The notes below the pieces were generated by a model. That model was not told the origin of the DNA and ran no database searches. It saw only the letters and a list, made by a program, of their open reading frames with translations. DNA of 64,000 nt from Treponema rectale (GTDB taxonomy: Bacteria; Spirochaetota; Spirochaetia; Treponematales; Treponemataceae). The stretch is from positions 637,718 to 701,717 of the forward strand of contig NZ_JACHFR010000002.1 in NCBI RefSeq assembly GCF_014202035.1, given 5' to 3'. Within the stretch, counting starts at the first letter, position 1; each line of letters begins with the position of its first letter. The position numbers were made by a program, and so were the translations under genes. Shown here in pieces: positions 46,212 through 54,649 of this stretch.

Positions 46212-46239
46212 TTGGTATTTAAAAATTTTAAGATATGAT
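46212..46239 (+). promoter_or_regulatory. Possible promoter of lipoprotein gene 46311
   Basis: TTGGTA (46212-46217), a 16-base spacer, then TATGAT (46234-46239). The 18-base operator is absent here, unlike before the paralogue at 48857. Confidence 0.4.
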
Positions 46240-46310
46240 TTTTTTTTCACTGCTAGAATTATTTAGTATTAGTTGGTTCAGTAATTAATTTAATAAAGGG
46301 GGAATTAATT

Positions 46311-48461
46311 ATGAAAAAGGTTATACTGTTGTTTTTTACAGCAGCATCTCTGTTGTTTTCAGGATGTAATGATTTAAGTGAGGATTCTTCATCGGCATCT
46401 CTTACTCTTGATAAAGAGAGTATTACAATTTCTAATGCTTTGGGTGGTGCAACTTCTGCTACTGTTACTGCTACTCTTACTGGTTCATCTTCTTCGCTTG
46501 AATGGTTTTCGGCTGATAAGTCGATTGTAACAGTTACCGGTTCTGGTAATTTTGCTGTTATTTTATGTCAGGGAAAAGCCGGAACAGCTAATGTAGGTGT
46601 TCGTACTGCTGATAATTCGCTGGAGGCTGTTTGTTCTGTTTCTGTTTCTTTGTCTTCTGCTCCAGCTTCCTGTGTAACAGATCTTGCACTTACAGAAGAT
46701 TCAGAAACCGCAAGTGGATTTACTCTTACATGGACGGATCCTGTAAGGGCAAGTGCAGTTGTAATTGATGTATTTGAATCTGAGGAAGATAGAACTGCAG
46801 GAATTGCTCTTGCAGAAGCATCAAGTACAGCAGAACCCGATCTATATAAAAGCTATACAGTAGATTTGAATCTTGCTTCATATGTAATATCTGACTTGAT
46901 TACCAATTCAACTGGTAAAGAGTATTATGTTGCTGTTTATGGTTATCTAAATGGAAAACGGTCTTTATCTGCAATGACTGTAGATGTTCAGCTTAAACCT
47001 GATACTAATGCACCTGCAGATATTACAAATGTTGAATCTTCTGTAACAGAGCACAGTATTGAATTAACATGGACGGAACCTTCTGATGATGATTATGCAG
47101 GAGTTGTTGTAACACTTGTATCTCCTGTAAAAGATTTTGCAGGAAATGCTATTGCTTCTTCAGAACTTACTAAGACAATTGGTGCAGGTACGACAAAGGC
47201 TGCTTTCTCTAACCTCGCAGCTAATACTGAACATGAGTTTACATTCTACACTTATGATAGCAATGGAAATAAACAGGGAGATGCAAATAATGAATCTGCC
47301 GGTTCAACAAAGACTGTAAAAACTGAAGAAGATACAACAGCTCCGGCTGTAGTGACTAACGTTTCTGCTGGATTTACTGTAAATGGTAATGTTAGCGTAA
47401 CATGGACAGATCCAAGTGATCGCGATTTTAAGGAAATAATTGTTACTGCTGCATGTTCTACAGACGGATATAATGCACCTGCTTCTCAGACGATTGCTTC
47501 TGGAGTAAACAATGCAATCTTCTCTTGTGATACAGATGCTGAATATACATTTACAGTTACAGCTTATGACTATGATGGAAATGCAAGTGCCGGAATAACT
47601 GCTGATGCCGTAAAACCAGTGCCAGAATTGACATCTGTTACAGCAGCTTCTTATGGTTCTGGTCTTTTTGCAGAGTGGAAAGAAGCTGATATTGCAGATT
47701 CTTCTGTGTACTCATATACATATCAGTTCCTTTGTTATACAGATGAAGATTGTACAAATCTTGCCGCTACAATTGATGTACCAACAGGTAATTCAAAATG
47801 GGTTCTTGGTTATGGTCTTGATTTTGAAACGACTTATTATTTCGTGCTTCAGACTTATGTTTATGAAACAGAGAATTTATCAAATAATGCAGGTTACAAG
47901 AGTTCTGTAGTATGCACTGCTACAATGCCAGAAAAGGTTGTTGCTACAACAATAAAAAATTCTAAAACAAGTGCTTATATTGTTCCAAATACATCAGGTA
48001 CTGTTTACTGCGTAAGTTCTAGTGCTGCAAATGCTAGTTATTCTGCAGCATGGATTGTTCGTCCGGCTCTTGATTTTACAAGCACTTACACGTATACAGG
48101 TGGTAACGATTCTACTACAGGAACAGTATCTACATTCAGCCTTGAAGCAACGGATGCAGATGGAAATCCAACGGGAAAATTCCTTTATGTTACAAATTTG
48201 AGTACTTCTAATACAAGTACCACAGATGGTACACCAGTATTGCTTGAACAGGGTAATATAGATGATGTAACACATGCGTCCTTCTTCCAGGCTTTTGCTT
48301 CTTATGCATCTACCGGCTATAAGTCTATAAGGTCTACTTATGACGACGGTGGATTCATGCTTGGTAATGATTCTGCCGGTAATGTCCTTAAATACCGCTA
48401 CAGCTTGAATGTTGCCGGTGTAAACAACTGGCACTGGTATATGGATATATCTGAAGAGTAA
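46311..48461 (+). CDS. Non-catalytic surface lipoprotein: Big_2, FN3 repeats, AbfB-like end (paralogue 1)
   Basis: A 716-residue lipoprotein (lipobox FSGC, Cys19; GGGGGAATT ribosome site). A Big_2 module lies at about 30-105 (SLEWFSADKSIVTVTGSG). Four fibronectin III modules occupy about 110-525, each with a T-W-x-D/E-P motif (LTWTDPVRASAVVIDV, LTWTEPSDDDYAGVVV, VTWTDPSDRDFKEIIV, then a divergent one). A C-terminal domain at about 530-716 (AAWIVRPALD, STFSLEATDADGNPTGKFLY, GYKSIRSTYDDGGFML) resembles an AbfB-type beta-trefoil that binds arabinofuranose chains. It is a close paralogue of the gene at 48857 from the signal peptide to the end. No catalytic residues were seen. The role as a surface glycan-binding protein is inference. 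Confidence 0.82.
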   Translation: MKKVILLFFTAASLLFSGCNDLSEDSSSASLTLDKESITISNALGGATSATVTATLTGSSSSLEWFSADKSIVTVTGSGNFAVILCQGKAGTANVGVRTADNSLEAVCSVSVSLSSAPASCVTDLALTEDSETASGFTLTWTDPVRASAVVIDVFESEEDRTAGIALAEASSTAEPDLYKSYTVDLNLASYVISDLITNSTGKEYYVAVYGYLNGKRSLSAMTVDVQLKPDTNAPADITNVESSVTEHSIELTWTEPSDDDYAGVVVTLVSPVKDFAGNAIASSELTKTIGAGTTKAAFSNLAANTEHEFTFYTYDSNGNKQGDANNESAGSTKTVKTEEDTTAPAVVTNVSAGFTVNGNVSVTWTDPSDRDFKEIIVTAACSTDGYNAPASQTIASGVNNAIFSCDTDAEYTFTVTAYDYDGNASAGITADAVKPVPELTSVTAASYGSGLFAEWKEADIADSSVYSYTYQFLCYTDEDCTNLAATIDVPTGNSKWVLGYGLDFETTYYFVLQTYVYETENLSNNAGYKSSVVCTATMPEKVVATTIKNSKTSAYIVPNTSGTVYCVSSSAANASYSAAWIVRPALDFTSTYTYTGGNDSTTGTVSTFSLEATDADGNPTGKFLYVTNLSTSNTSTTDGTPVLLEQGNIDDVTHASFFQAFASYASTGYKSIRSTYDDGGFMLGNDSAGNVLKYRYSLNVAGVNNWHWYMDISEE

Positions 48462-48475
48462 ATAATTATTTACAA

Positions 48476-48752
48476 GGGGCTGTCTAAAAAGTATGAGTCA
48501 TTGCCGTGCTCGACACGGAAAAGTATGAGTCATTGCCGTGTTCGACAGCCTGTCATTGCCGCACTTGATGCGGCAATCTCTTGTTTTGTAATTAAATAGA
48601 TTTTCGGGTCGGGCCCGAAAATGACATTTTAAGTATGAGTCATTGCCGTGCTCGACAGCCTGTCATTGCCGCACTTGATGCGGCAATCTCATGCAGGGGA
48701 ATTTTCGGGTCGAACCCGAAAATGACACTTTTTGAACTTATTGGACATCCCC
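48476..48752. repeat. MITE/REP-like element B
   Basis: The ends are GGGGCTGTCTAAAAAGT and ACTTATTGGACATCCCC, imperfect terminal inverted repeats. Inside are two copies of the roughly 95-base family unit (ATTGCCGTG hairpin arm, ATTGCCGCA-cttga-TGCGGCAAT hairpin, TTTTCGGG/CCCGAAAA hairpin). It starts 15 bases after the stop of 46311. No open reading frame of note lies inside. Confidence 0.8.
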
Positions 48753-48791
48753 TGCTGGCTTAATTCAGTTAAAATTTCCTTAAAAAAAAAT

Positions 48792-48820
48792 TTGCGCTAT
48801 ATGAAATTTGGTGTTAGTAT
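48792..48820 (+). promoter_or_regulatory. Promoter of lipoprotein gene 48857
   Basis: TTGCGC (48792-48797), a 17-base spacer, then TAGTAT (48815-48820), with the operator starting two bases after it. Confidence 0.65.
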
Positions 48821-48821
48821 T

Positions 48822-48839
48822 TATGAAAAGGTTTTCATA
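48822..48839. promoter_or_regulatory. 18-base operator, gene 48857
   Basis: TATGAAAAGGTTTTCATA, identical to the copies at 40239, 52686 and 58507, at the same place relative to the -10 box. Confidence 0.85.
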
Positions 48840-48856
48840 AATACGGAGGAAATTTT

Positions 48857-50998
48857 ATGCGTAAGCTATTAATAACGCTCGCAACTGTCGTATCATTAGT
48901 TTTTACAGGTTGTAATGACATTGATGAGGAAAATGCGTCAGCTTCTTTGTTGTTGGATAGGGAAGCTGTCGTCATGACAAATGCTCTTGGCGGATACACA
49001 ACGGCAAAAGTTAATGCAAGTTATACAGGTCCAGCTTCTGACCTGGAATGGTTTTCTGCAAATAAGTCTATAGTTACCGTTTCTTCTGAAAACGGAACGT
49101 CAGCTGTGATTCTCTGTCAGGGAAAAGAAGGTTCAGCAAATATCGGCGTACGTACTTCAGACGGCTCTCTTGAAGCAGTGTGTACGGTAAGCGTATCTCT
49201 GTCAGCAGCACCGGCAACAGGTGTTTCAGATCTGCAACTTGTAGAAGATTCAGAGACGGAAAGAGGATTTACTCTTAAATGGACGGATCCGACCAGAGCC
49301 AATGGTGTAGTAATTGACGTTTATAAATCGGAGGAAGACAGGACAGCCGGCCTTGCAAAAATTGCTGCCAGGGAAGTTCCGGAAGTATATTCAACATATA
49401 CGGTAGAGTTTGGAAAGGAAGAACATACTGTTACTGACCTTTTAACGGATCAGGTCGGAAAGAATTATTATGTTGCAGTCTGCGGATATCTTAATAACTA
49501 TCGTTCGCTTACGGCAGAGACAGTAGATGTGCAGCTGAAACCTGATGTGACACCACCTTCAAATGTAACAGGAGTTACTTCAAGTGTAACCGATCATGCA
49601 GTTACACTGACATGGACAGATCCTGAAGATGACGATTATTCTTATGTTGATGTTTCAATTAATTCTGATGCAGTTGATTATTCCGGCACGGTTATTGATT
49701 CATCTGAAATTACAAAGAAGATAAACAAGGCACTGCAGACTGTTACCTTTGATAATCTTAAGGCAGATCAGGAATATACGTTTACATTCAAAACTGCAGA
49801 CGTTAACGGAAATCAGCAGGACGAAGGTATTTCTGAATCTGTTTCTACTGCGGCAGATACAACGGCACCGGCAGCTGTGTCTGGGGCTGCTGCAAATGCA
49901 GGACGTAGAGCAGTTAGTCTTACATGGACTGATCCTGATACCGTAGATTTAAAAGAACTTCATGTTTATATGGATGATTCTGAGAATTATACAGTTGTTG
50001 CAAAGAGTGCTGAAAGTAATCGTTCAAACGTACTTCAGGTGTCGGATCTTGAAGAGTTGACTTCATATAGCTTTGTAATAAAAGCTTGTGACTATAATGG
50101 TAATGAAAGCTCAGCTGCGACAGTTTCTGCGACAACTGCAAACCCTGTAGCAACAAATGTAAAGGCTGTTTGTTCAGATATAAATTTTGCAGATGCTTCT
50201 CTGACTGCAACAGTATCATGGACAGTTCCATCTGCTGTTGAGTATTCAAATGGTGAACTCGTTACGTATAATTATCGTGTAAATGTTACTTCAGGTGGAA
50301 CTGATGTAACAGAAGTGACAACGGCGGCTGGTGCTAAAAGTGTGGAGATTAGCGGTCTTACATATGGTGATGATTATATCTTTAAGGTTACTACAATTCC
50401 TTCTGATGAAGGAGAATTTACAGGAACAGATTCTTCTGTAGAAAAAACACTTATAGGAATGATTGCTGTTAAAAATAACTGGGGCGGTCGTGTACTGGTT
50501 CCATTTAAAACATCTGCAAAGAGTTATGTTAACTGTGTAATCGTTCAGGATGATTCAAGTAAGACTTATAATCCTTCTGTAATGACGTATCCTTATTGGA
50601 TTGTAAGGGCTCCGTTAAACGGTACATCTGGTTATTTCAGTCTTGAAGCAGCAACTGCTGATGGTGAGGCTAGTGGTATTTATCTTTACTTTAGCGCAAC
50701 AACGCCTTCTGGTTCAACAAATTATGATGTTGATGGAACAGGCTGGGGTAGTGGTTCATCCCCGCATTGTTTCTATGGAGATGTAGGTCAGATTGGTACT
50801 GATATTGCTAAGGCATGCTTTAAGTTTGATGAAGAGACAAATATAGGTGCCGCTCTTGATGGTTGTTCAGCATGGATGGCAGTAAAGACTGCAGACGGAA
50901 AGTATTTCTGGTCTGGTAACTCTAATCCGGGACTTATGAATTCTATAGATAAAACAAAGGGTGACTACAGCTGGTGTTATAAAGTTATAACTGAATGA
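48857..50998 (+). CDS. Non-catalytic surface lipoprotein: Big_2, FN3 repeats, AbfB-like end (paralogue 2)
   Basis: A 713-residue lipoprotein (lipobox FTGC, Cys19; ribosome site CGGAGGAAATTTT). Its domain order is the same as in 46311: Big_2 (LEWFSANKSIVTVSSENG), four fibronectin III modules (LKWTDPTRANGVVIDV, LTWTDPEDDDYSYVDV, LTWTDPDTVDLKELHV, VSWTVPSAVEYSNGEL) and a C-terminal domain from about residue 535 (YWIVRAPLNGTSGYFSLEA, EASGIYLYF). Codon-level differences from 46311 show an old duplication. It has its own promoter with the regulon operator, whereas 46311 does not. Function: probably binding of pectic side-chain glycan at the surface. Confidence 0.82.
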   Translation: MRKLLITLATVVSLVFTGCNDIDEENASASLLLDREAVVMTNALGGYTTAKVNASYTGPASDLEWFSANKSIVTVSSENGTSAVILCQGKEGSANIGVRTSDGSLEAVCTVSVSLSAAPATGVSDLQLVEDSETERGFTLKWTDPTRANGVVIDVYKSEEDRTAGLAKIAAREVPEVYSTYTVEFGKEEHTVTDLLTDQVGKNYYVAVCGYLNNYRSLTAETVDVQLKPDVTPPSNVTGVTSSVTDHAVTLTWTDPEDDDYSYVDVSINSDAVDYSGTVIDSSEITKKINKALQTVTFDNLKADQEYTFTFKTADVNGNQQDEGISESVSTAADTTAPAAVSGAAANAGRRAVSLTWTDPDTVDLKELHVYMDDSENYTVVAKSAESNRSNVLQVSDLEELTSYSFVIKACDYNGNESSAATVSATTANPVATNVKAVCSDINFADASLTATVSWTVPSAVEYSNGELVTYNYRVNVTSGGTDVTEVTTAAGAKSVEISGLTYGDDYIFKVTTIPSDEGEFTGTDSSVEKTLIGMIAVKNNWGGRVLVPFKTSAKSYVNCVIVQDDSSKTYNPSVMTYPYWIVRAPLNGTSGYFSLEAATADGEASGIYLYFSATTPSGSTNYDVDGTGWGSGSSPHCFYGDVGQIGTDIAKACFKFDEETNIGAALDGCSAWMAVKTADGKYFWSGNSNPGLMNSIDKTKGDYSWCYKVITE

Positions 50999-51035
50999 TG
51001 TAGTTTTATTTCACGGTATATTGATTTTATGTAAA

Positions 51036-51202
51036 GGGGATGTCCAATAAGTATGAGTCATTGCCGTGCTCGACACGGAAAAGTATGAGTCATTGCCACA
51101 CTCGCCACCCTGTCATTGCCGCACTTGATGCGGCAATCTCATGCAGGGGGATTTTCGGGTTGAGCCCGAAAATGACACTTTTTGAACTTATTGGACAGCC
51201 CC
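51036..51202. repeat. MITE/REP-like element C
   Basis: The best-preserved copy. GGGGATGTCCAATAAGT at the left end and ACTTATTGGACAGCCCC at the right form terminal inverted repeats with a single mismatch. One internal unit holds the ATTGCCGCA/TGCGGCAAT and TTTTCGGG/CCCGAAAA hairpins. It ends 22 bases from the stop codon of the Rpn-type gene. Confidence 0.85.
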
Positions 51203-51223
51203 TTTTTTGTATGATGTTAAATT

Positions 51224-52069
51224 CTAAAGGGTGTGAGATATATGACAGACTTCGTCTTCTGGAAGACCTGAAATTTGAGCAGCCTGTTTTATGGTTAAGG
51301 AAAGTTTTAGAGCATTTTCAGCTGCTTCAACAGCTTTCTGACGGGCACCTTCAGTCCTGCCAGCTTCCCTTCCTTCGGCAAGTCCCTGAGCTCTGCCAGC
51401 TTCACGGGCATATTCCTTTTCTTCTTCAACTATGTCCATAAAATACATGTATTCATCCTCCATCCCGGGTCTGGATTTTGCACGGAGGGTGTTTTCCTCA
51501 AGAAGTTTTGAGAAAGAAGAAGTTGCTTTGGATTCATAAATAAAACGCAGTACGTCCCTTAGTTCTTCGTCCTGAACCCTACTCCATGCACTTGAATTAT
51601 AAAATACGGCATGGCTTTTGTCATCATAAATCAGGGCGTCTGTTTCTGTAAAACGGTTCTTCTTCGTGTATACGGGCAGTCCCATTCCAAAAGGATCATC
51701 TTCACAGATGAAGACGATGTAGGTTTCCTTAAGGTTCCTGAATTTAGTGCGGCGCCTTACGGTTGCAACGTCACAGGCTCCCTGATAGTAGCGGGCCCTC
51801 AGCAGCAGGTCATCATAGTTGCCGGTCTGGATTTCTATGTCAAAGATTCTGTCTGAATCCTTAACGTAGACATCCAGCCTGATTCCCCTGGATTCGTAAT
51901 AGTTTTCGATGGTCTTTTCTGATTCAATGTACTCAATTTTTTCGACTTTAATTTTAAGAAGAATCTCAAGCATCTTTCTACAGATTTCTTCGTTTTTCAT
52001 AACCTTGCAGAAGATAAAGTTGTCCTTAAAGGTCAGGTCCTTCCACGGTCTGGTGAATTGTCCGTTCAT
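51224..52069 (-). CDS. Rpn-family recombination-promoting nuclease / putative transposase (PD-(D/E)XK)
   Basis: A 281-residue protein of the Rpn family (PD-(D/E)XK transposase-like nucleases, known to cut DNA and promote RecA-independent recombination). It opens with the family start RPWKDLTFKDNFIFCKVM. The nuclease core is visible: Asp66 in GIRLDVYV, Glu79 and Gln81 in DIEIQTGN, and the following RARYYQGACD helix. The C-terminal third has the usual charged GxxEG-type repeats (GLAEGREAGRTEGARQKAVE). The minus-strand ribosome site is AAGGAGC. It lies between MITE-like element C and a hairpin-rich region. It appears intact. Confidence 0.9.
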   Translation of the reverse strand: MNGQFTRPWKDLTFKDNFIFCKVMKNEEICRKMLEILLKIKVEKIEYIESEKTIENYYESRGIRLDVYVKDSDRIFDIEIQTGNYDDLLLRARYYQGACDVATVRRRTKFRNLKETYIVFICEDDPFGMGLPVYTKKNRFTETDALIYDDKSHAVFYNSSAWSRVQDEELRDVLRFIYESKATSSFSKLLEENTLRAKSRPGMEDEYMYFMDIVEEEKEYAREAGRAQGLAEGREAGRTEGARQKAVEAAENALKLSLTIKQAAQISGLPEDEVCHISHTL

Positions 52070-52152
52070 GATTTTTACAGCTCCTTTTTTTAATTTGGTT
52101 TACATATATATATTTTCACTGAATTTTCAAAATCACCACAAATAAGATGGGA

Positions 52153-52180
52153 ATCTCTAAAAATTGCAATTTTTAGAGAT
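52153..52180. repeat. 28-base perfect palindrome
   Basis: A perfect self-complementary 28-base stretch (ATCTCTAAAAATTG and its reverse complement with no loop), about 85 bases upstream of the Rpn-type gene start on the other strand. It is the first of three hairpin units in a row. Confidence 0.7.
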
Positions 52181-52197
52181 AACTCTGAAAGAGCGAT

Positions 52198-52230
52198 GTT
52201 TTAAGTCGTGACATTACAACGACTTAAAAC
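52198..52230. repeat. 12-base-arm inverted repeat
   Basis: GTTTTAAGTCGT and ACGACTTAAAAC are perfect arms around a nine-base loop. Second unit of the three-hairpin block. Confidence 0.7.
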
Positions 52231-52235
52231 TCGTC

Positions 52236-52289
52236 GGCATTTTCTAGAAATACACGTTAGTGGATTTCTAGAGATGCCCAGATTTTTTT
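52236..52289 (+). terminator. Terminator-like third hairpin of the block
   Basis: GGCAT...CTAGAAAT pairs with ATTTCTAG...ATGCC, with a loop of about 12 bases, and is followed by CAGA and a T-run. It has terminator form on the plus strand although no plus-strand gene ends just before it, which suggests a mobile or repeated intergenic element. Confidence 0.55.
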
Positions 52290-52396
52290 TTATTAATTGT
52301 GTAGTTTTTTTCAAATCGGGGAAAATATATATATAACGGTATTTCAAATTTTTGTTTGAAGCTGATTTTAAAATTAATAAAATAGGGAGGTTTTTA

Positions 52397-52528
52397 TTGA
52401 AAGAAGAATGGCTTAATTTGTCTGGTATTGAATGGATGCTTTACAGGATTTTAATGGTACCTGATGATATTAGAATGTTGCCGGAAGTTAGATGTGATAA
52501 ACTAAAGATATGGAAAAAAGGTTGTTGA
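52397..52528 (+). CDS. Candidate small protein, 43 residues, TTG start
   Basis: The TTG is preceded by a strong ribosome site (AGGGAGG, five bases away). The peptide begins MKEEWLNLSGIEWMLYRI and ends with KLKIWKKGC. It has no signal peptide and no known family. It lies alone in the roughly 670-base region between the Rpn-type gene and the barrel gene. It could be a real small protein or the remnant of a larger gene; only the ribosome site supports it. Confidence 0.35.
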   Translation: MKEEWLNLSGIEWMLYRILMVPDDIRMLPEVRCDKLKIWKKGC

Positions 52529-52644
52529 TGTTTGCTTAATAACGGCAGAATCCGTTTCGGTGAATAATTGACAGAAAATTTACTTAAAATAGTGCAAGAA
52601 AGATTGAATGTTCAAAAAAATACTATAAAAAGCCATGTTTTTTA

Positions 52645-52662
52645 TAAGAAAACGTTTGCATA
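52645..52662. promoter_or_regulatory. CG-centred second operator overlapping -35 box, barrel gene
   Basis: TAAGAAAACGTTTGCATA, the counterpart of the site at 40198. From GAAAACGTTTGCATAAATAA onward the two promoter regions are almost the same. Confidence 0.6.
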
Positions 52663-52684
52663 AATAAAAATTCAATGCTATGAT
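52656..52684 (+). promoter_or_regulatory. Promoter of outer-membrane barrel gene cluster
   Basis: TTGCAT (52656-52661), a 17-base spacer, then TATGAT (52679-52684), with the same boxes and spacing as at 40209. Confidence 0.8.
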
Positions 52685-52685
52685 T

Positions 52686-52703
52686 TATGAAAAGGTTTTC
52701 ATA
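52686..52703. promoter_or_regulatory. 18-base operator, barrel gene
   Basis: TATGAAAAGGTTTTCATA, one base after the -10 box. Confidence 0.85.
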
Positions 52704-52744
52704 ACACAATGGATAAAAAGTTTCAAAAAAAGGAGAAACGTATT

Positions 52745-54532
52745 ATGTCAATAACAAAAAAAAGTATTGCACTTGCATGTTCAGCTTTTTTAGCACTTTC
52801 TGCAGCTGTAGCTCAGGAAGCAGAAGAGAGTGTGACTACTACTGCTGTAAGCCGGCCGGCTGCCAGAAAATCTTCAGCAATGGAGATTAAGGGTGACGGT
52901 GAAGTTGCTCTGCATGGAACTGATTACGACGGCTTTAAGAGTCTCTGGGTAGATTTCCACGGTGAAGATTGGGCAAAAGTAAAATGGAGCTCAAGTAATA
53001 TTAAAATCCTTAAGGTAGATCAGAAAGGCCGCCTTTTCCCGCGTGCATTGGGTAAGGTTACTGTTACTGCTACAACAAAAGACGGCAGAAGCACAAGCCG
53101 TGAAATTGAAGTTACAAAGTATGGTCCTGCACCAACTAGCGCAGGTCTTGATCTTGAACTTGGTCTTTCAGGTGAAGCTGGTGTAACTTTTGGTACAGAC
53201 CTTGATTCTGGAAAAAGTGGTTTCTCAAGCTATCAGGATATAGACCTTAAGCTTAAGGTTCTTAATGTTGGAGAAATCTGGAGTGAAAACACAGACGGAC
53301 TTCCTATCTGGGGAGAAATCCGTGTTGTTCTTGATGGAGATCCAGTTCGTTATATGGTTGACAGCTCAAGCGGAACAGATCTTTATACAAACGATGGAAG
53401 CTATTCTATCGAAGTAGACCGTGCAGCAATTCATTTTGGACCTGGATATATCACTCTCTGGGATAGAAATGAATCAAGCCTTGGTTATGTAAACTATACA
53501 ACCGGATCTGATGTAGCTTACTCATTTATGGGTGCTGATACTGACCGTCGTTATGGACAGATGGTTAAAAAGCCGCTTCAGTCTTATTTAAGTTCTTTTG
53601 ATGAAGATGATACTGTATACGGACTTTCTGCCGGATATGAAATGGATGGAATCTTCAGTCTTGGTGGTGATATTGCAAGTACATTGAAATGGACTGGCGG
53701 TAATTCTGATCCAACAACTGATACTGCAGAACAGGATGCTACAGACTGGCTTTATAAAGTTTACGGACATTTACTTGTTGTTCCTGGTCTTGATGTTCAG
53801 CTTGGCTATTCAAATGGTGTTCTTGGTGAAGACAGTGTAAAACAGACTGATATGCGTTTCGGTGCTCAGGTTGATTATCAGTGGGATTTCTACGATATCT
53901 ATTACCTTAAGCCGTCATTCGGTGTAACTATGGTTCAGCAGGAAAACCGCGGTGATGCATATCCTCTTATTTCCGGCGGTATCTTACTTGGATGGGAAGA
54001 TAAACAGTCTGCATTTGACTACTGGAGCACAAAATATGATGAAGATGATCACGGTGCTTATCCTGGACTTGCATTCAACTTCCAGTATGCAGATGCAAAT
54101 ATTGCTGCAAAGAGTGTATATCTGAACGAAACAATTTCAGATCTTGATCACGATGTTCTTATCCTTCACGGATCATTCAATACAGGTGACGGTCTTCTTG
54201 TAGACAATCTTCAGGCTGTAGGTGCTGTAGATGTTATTGATGCAACAAATGACCGCACTCTTATTGGTGCAACAATCGGTGCTAAATACTGGACACCTGT
54301 TGCAGGAAAATTCAGTGTTGAACCACGCGTTCTCCTTACACGTTTCTACGATACAGAAGATGATGCAAATGACTACATGTTTGCAAAAGCATGTCTTTGC
54401 CTTAACTACGGTCGTGCACACCTTGAACTTAACTGGGAATCTAACGATCTTATCCACGGATTCCTTAACAGCTCTTCAAATGAAGTTGGTTACAAAGGAA
54501 AGTTCGAAGTTACAGCAAAAGTTGCATGGTAA
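52745..54532 (+). CDS. Outer-membrane beta-barrel protein with N-terminal Ig-like domain (porin-like)
   Basis: A 595-residue exported protein. ATG 52745 is preferred over the in-frame ATG 52709, because it has the AAGGAGAAA ribosome site and the upstream one lies only five bases after the operator. The signal peptide ends at about AVAQEA and has no lipobox. Residues about 32-115 are a Big_2-type Ig module (VKWSSSNIKILKVDQKGRLF, GKVTVTATTKDGRS). Residues about 120-595 show alternating beta strands typical of a membrane barrel (LDLELGLSGEAGVTFGTDLD ... GLSAGYEMDGIFSLGGDIAS). The last residues, EVTAKVAW, form an aromatic-ended closing strand, the usual barrel-assembly signal. It probably lets oligosaccharides through the outer membrane. 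Its promoter is nearly identical to that of the first GH43 cluster. The spirochaete family is not assigned. Confidence 0.82.
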   Translation: MSITKKSIALACSAFLALSAAVAQEAEESVTTTAVSRPAARKSSAMEIKGDGEVALHGTDYDGFKSLWVDFHGEDWAKVKWSSSNIKILKVDQKGRLFPRALGKVTVTATTKDGRSTSREIEVTKYGPAPTSAGLDLELGLSGEAGVTFGTDLDSGKSGFSSYQDIDLKLKVLNVGEIWSENTDGLPIWGEIRVVLDGDPVRYMVDSSSGTDLYTNDGSYSIEVDRAAIHFGPGYITLWDRNESSLGYVNYTTGSDVAYSFMGADTDRRYGQMVKKPLQSYLSSFDEDDTVYGLSAGYEMDGIFSLGGDIASTLKWTGGNSDPTTDTAEQDATDWLYKVYGHLLVVPGLDVQLGYSNGVLGEDSVKQTDMRFGAQVDYQWDFYDIYYLKPSFGVTMVQQENRGDAYPLISGGILLGWEDKQSAFDYWSTKYDEDDHGAYPGLAFNFQYADANIAAKSVYLNETISDLDHDVLILHGSFNTGDGLLVDNLQAVGAVDVIDATNDRTLIGATIGAKYWTPVAGKFSVEPRVLLTRFYDTEDDANDYMFAKACLCLNYGRAHLELNWESNDLIHGFLNSSSNEVGYKGKFEVTAKVAW

Positions 54533-54649
54533 TAAGCCATCTGCATTATACGTTTGTTTAATATAGAATTGGCTGGATGAAAAAATCCAGTCAGTCCTGG
54601 CTGCTGTGGAGAGTGTTTTTCTGTGGCAGTTTATTCCTGGAGTAAAACG

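Noticed and set aside
48476..48752. Possible CRISPR array because of spaced repeats
   Set aside because: The repeated units are contiguous hairpins with inverted ends and no unique spacers of regular length; no cas gene is nearby.
51040..51441. 133-residue plus-strand frame over element C and the end of the Rpn-type gene
   Set aside because: It is made of repeat sequence plus the antisense of a well-supported gene.
52709..52744. Upstream ATG for the barrel gene
   Set aside because: Only five bases after the operator and without a ribosome site; ATG 52745 has AAGGAGAAA ahead and starts the signal peptide.
54573..54600. Hairpin CTGGATG...AATCCAG after the barrel gene as terminator
   Set aside because: Short stem with no T-run; the downstream genes seem to belong to the same operon.
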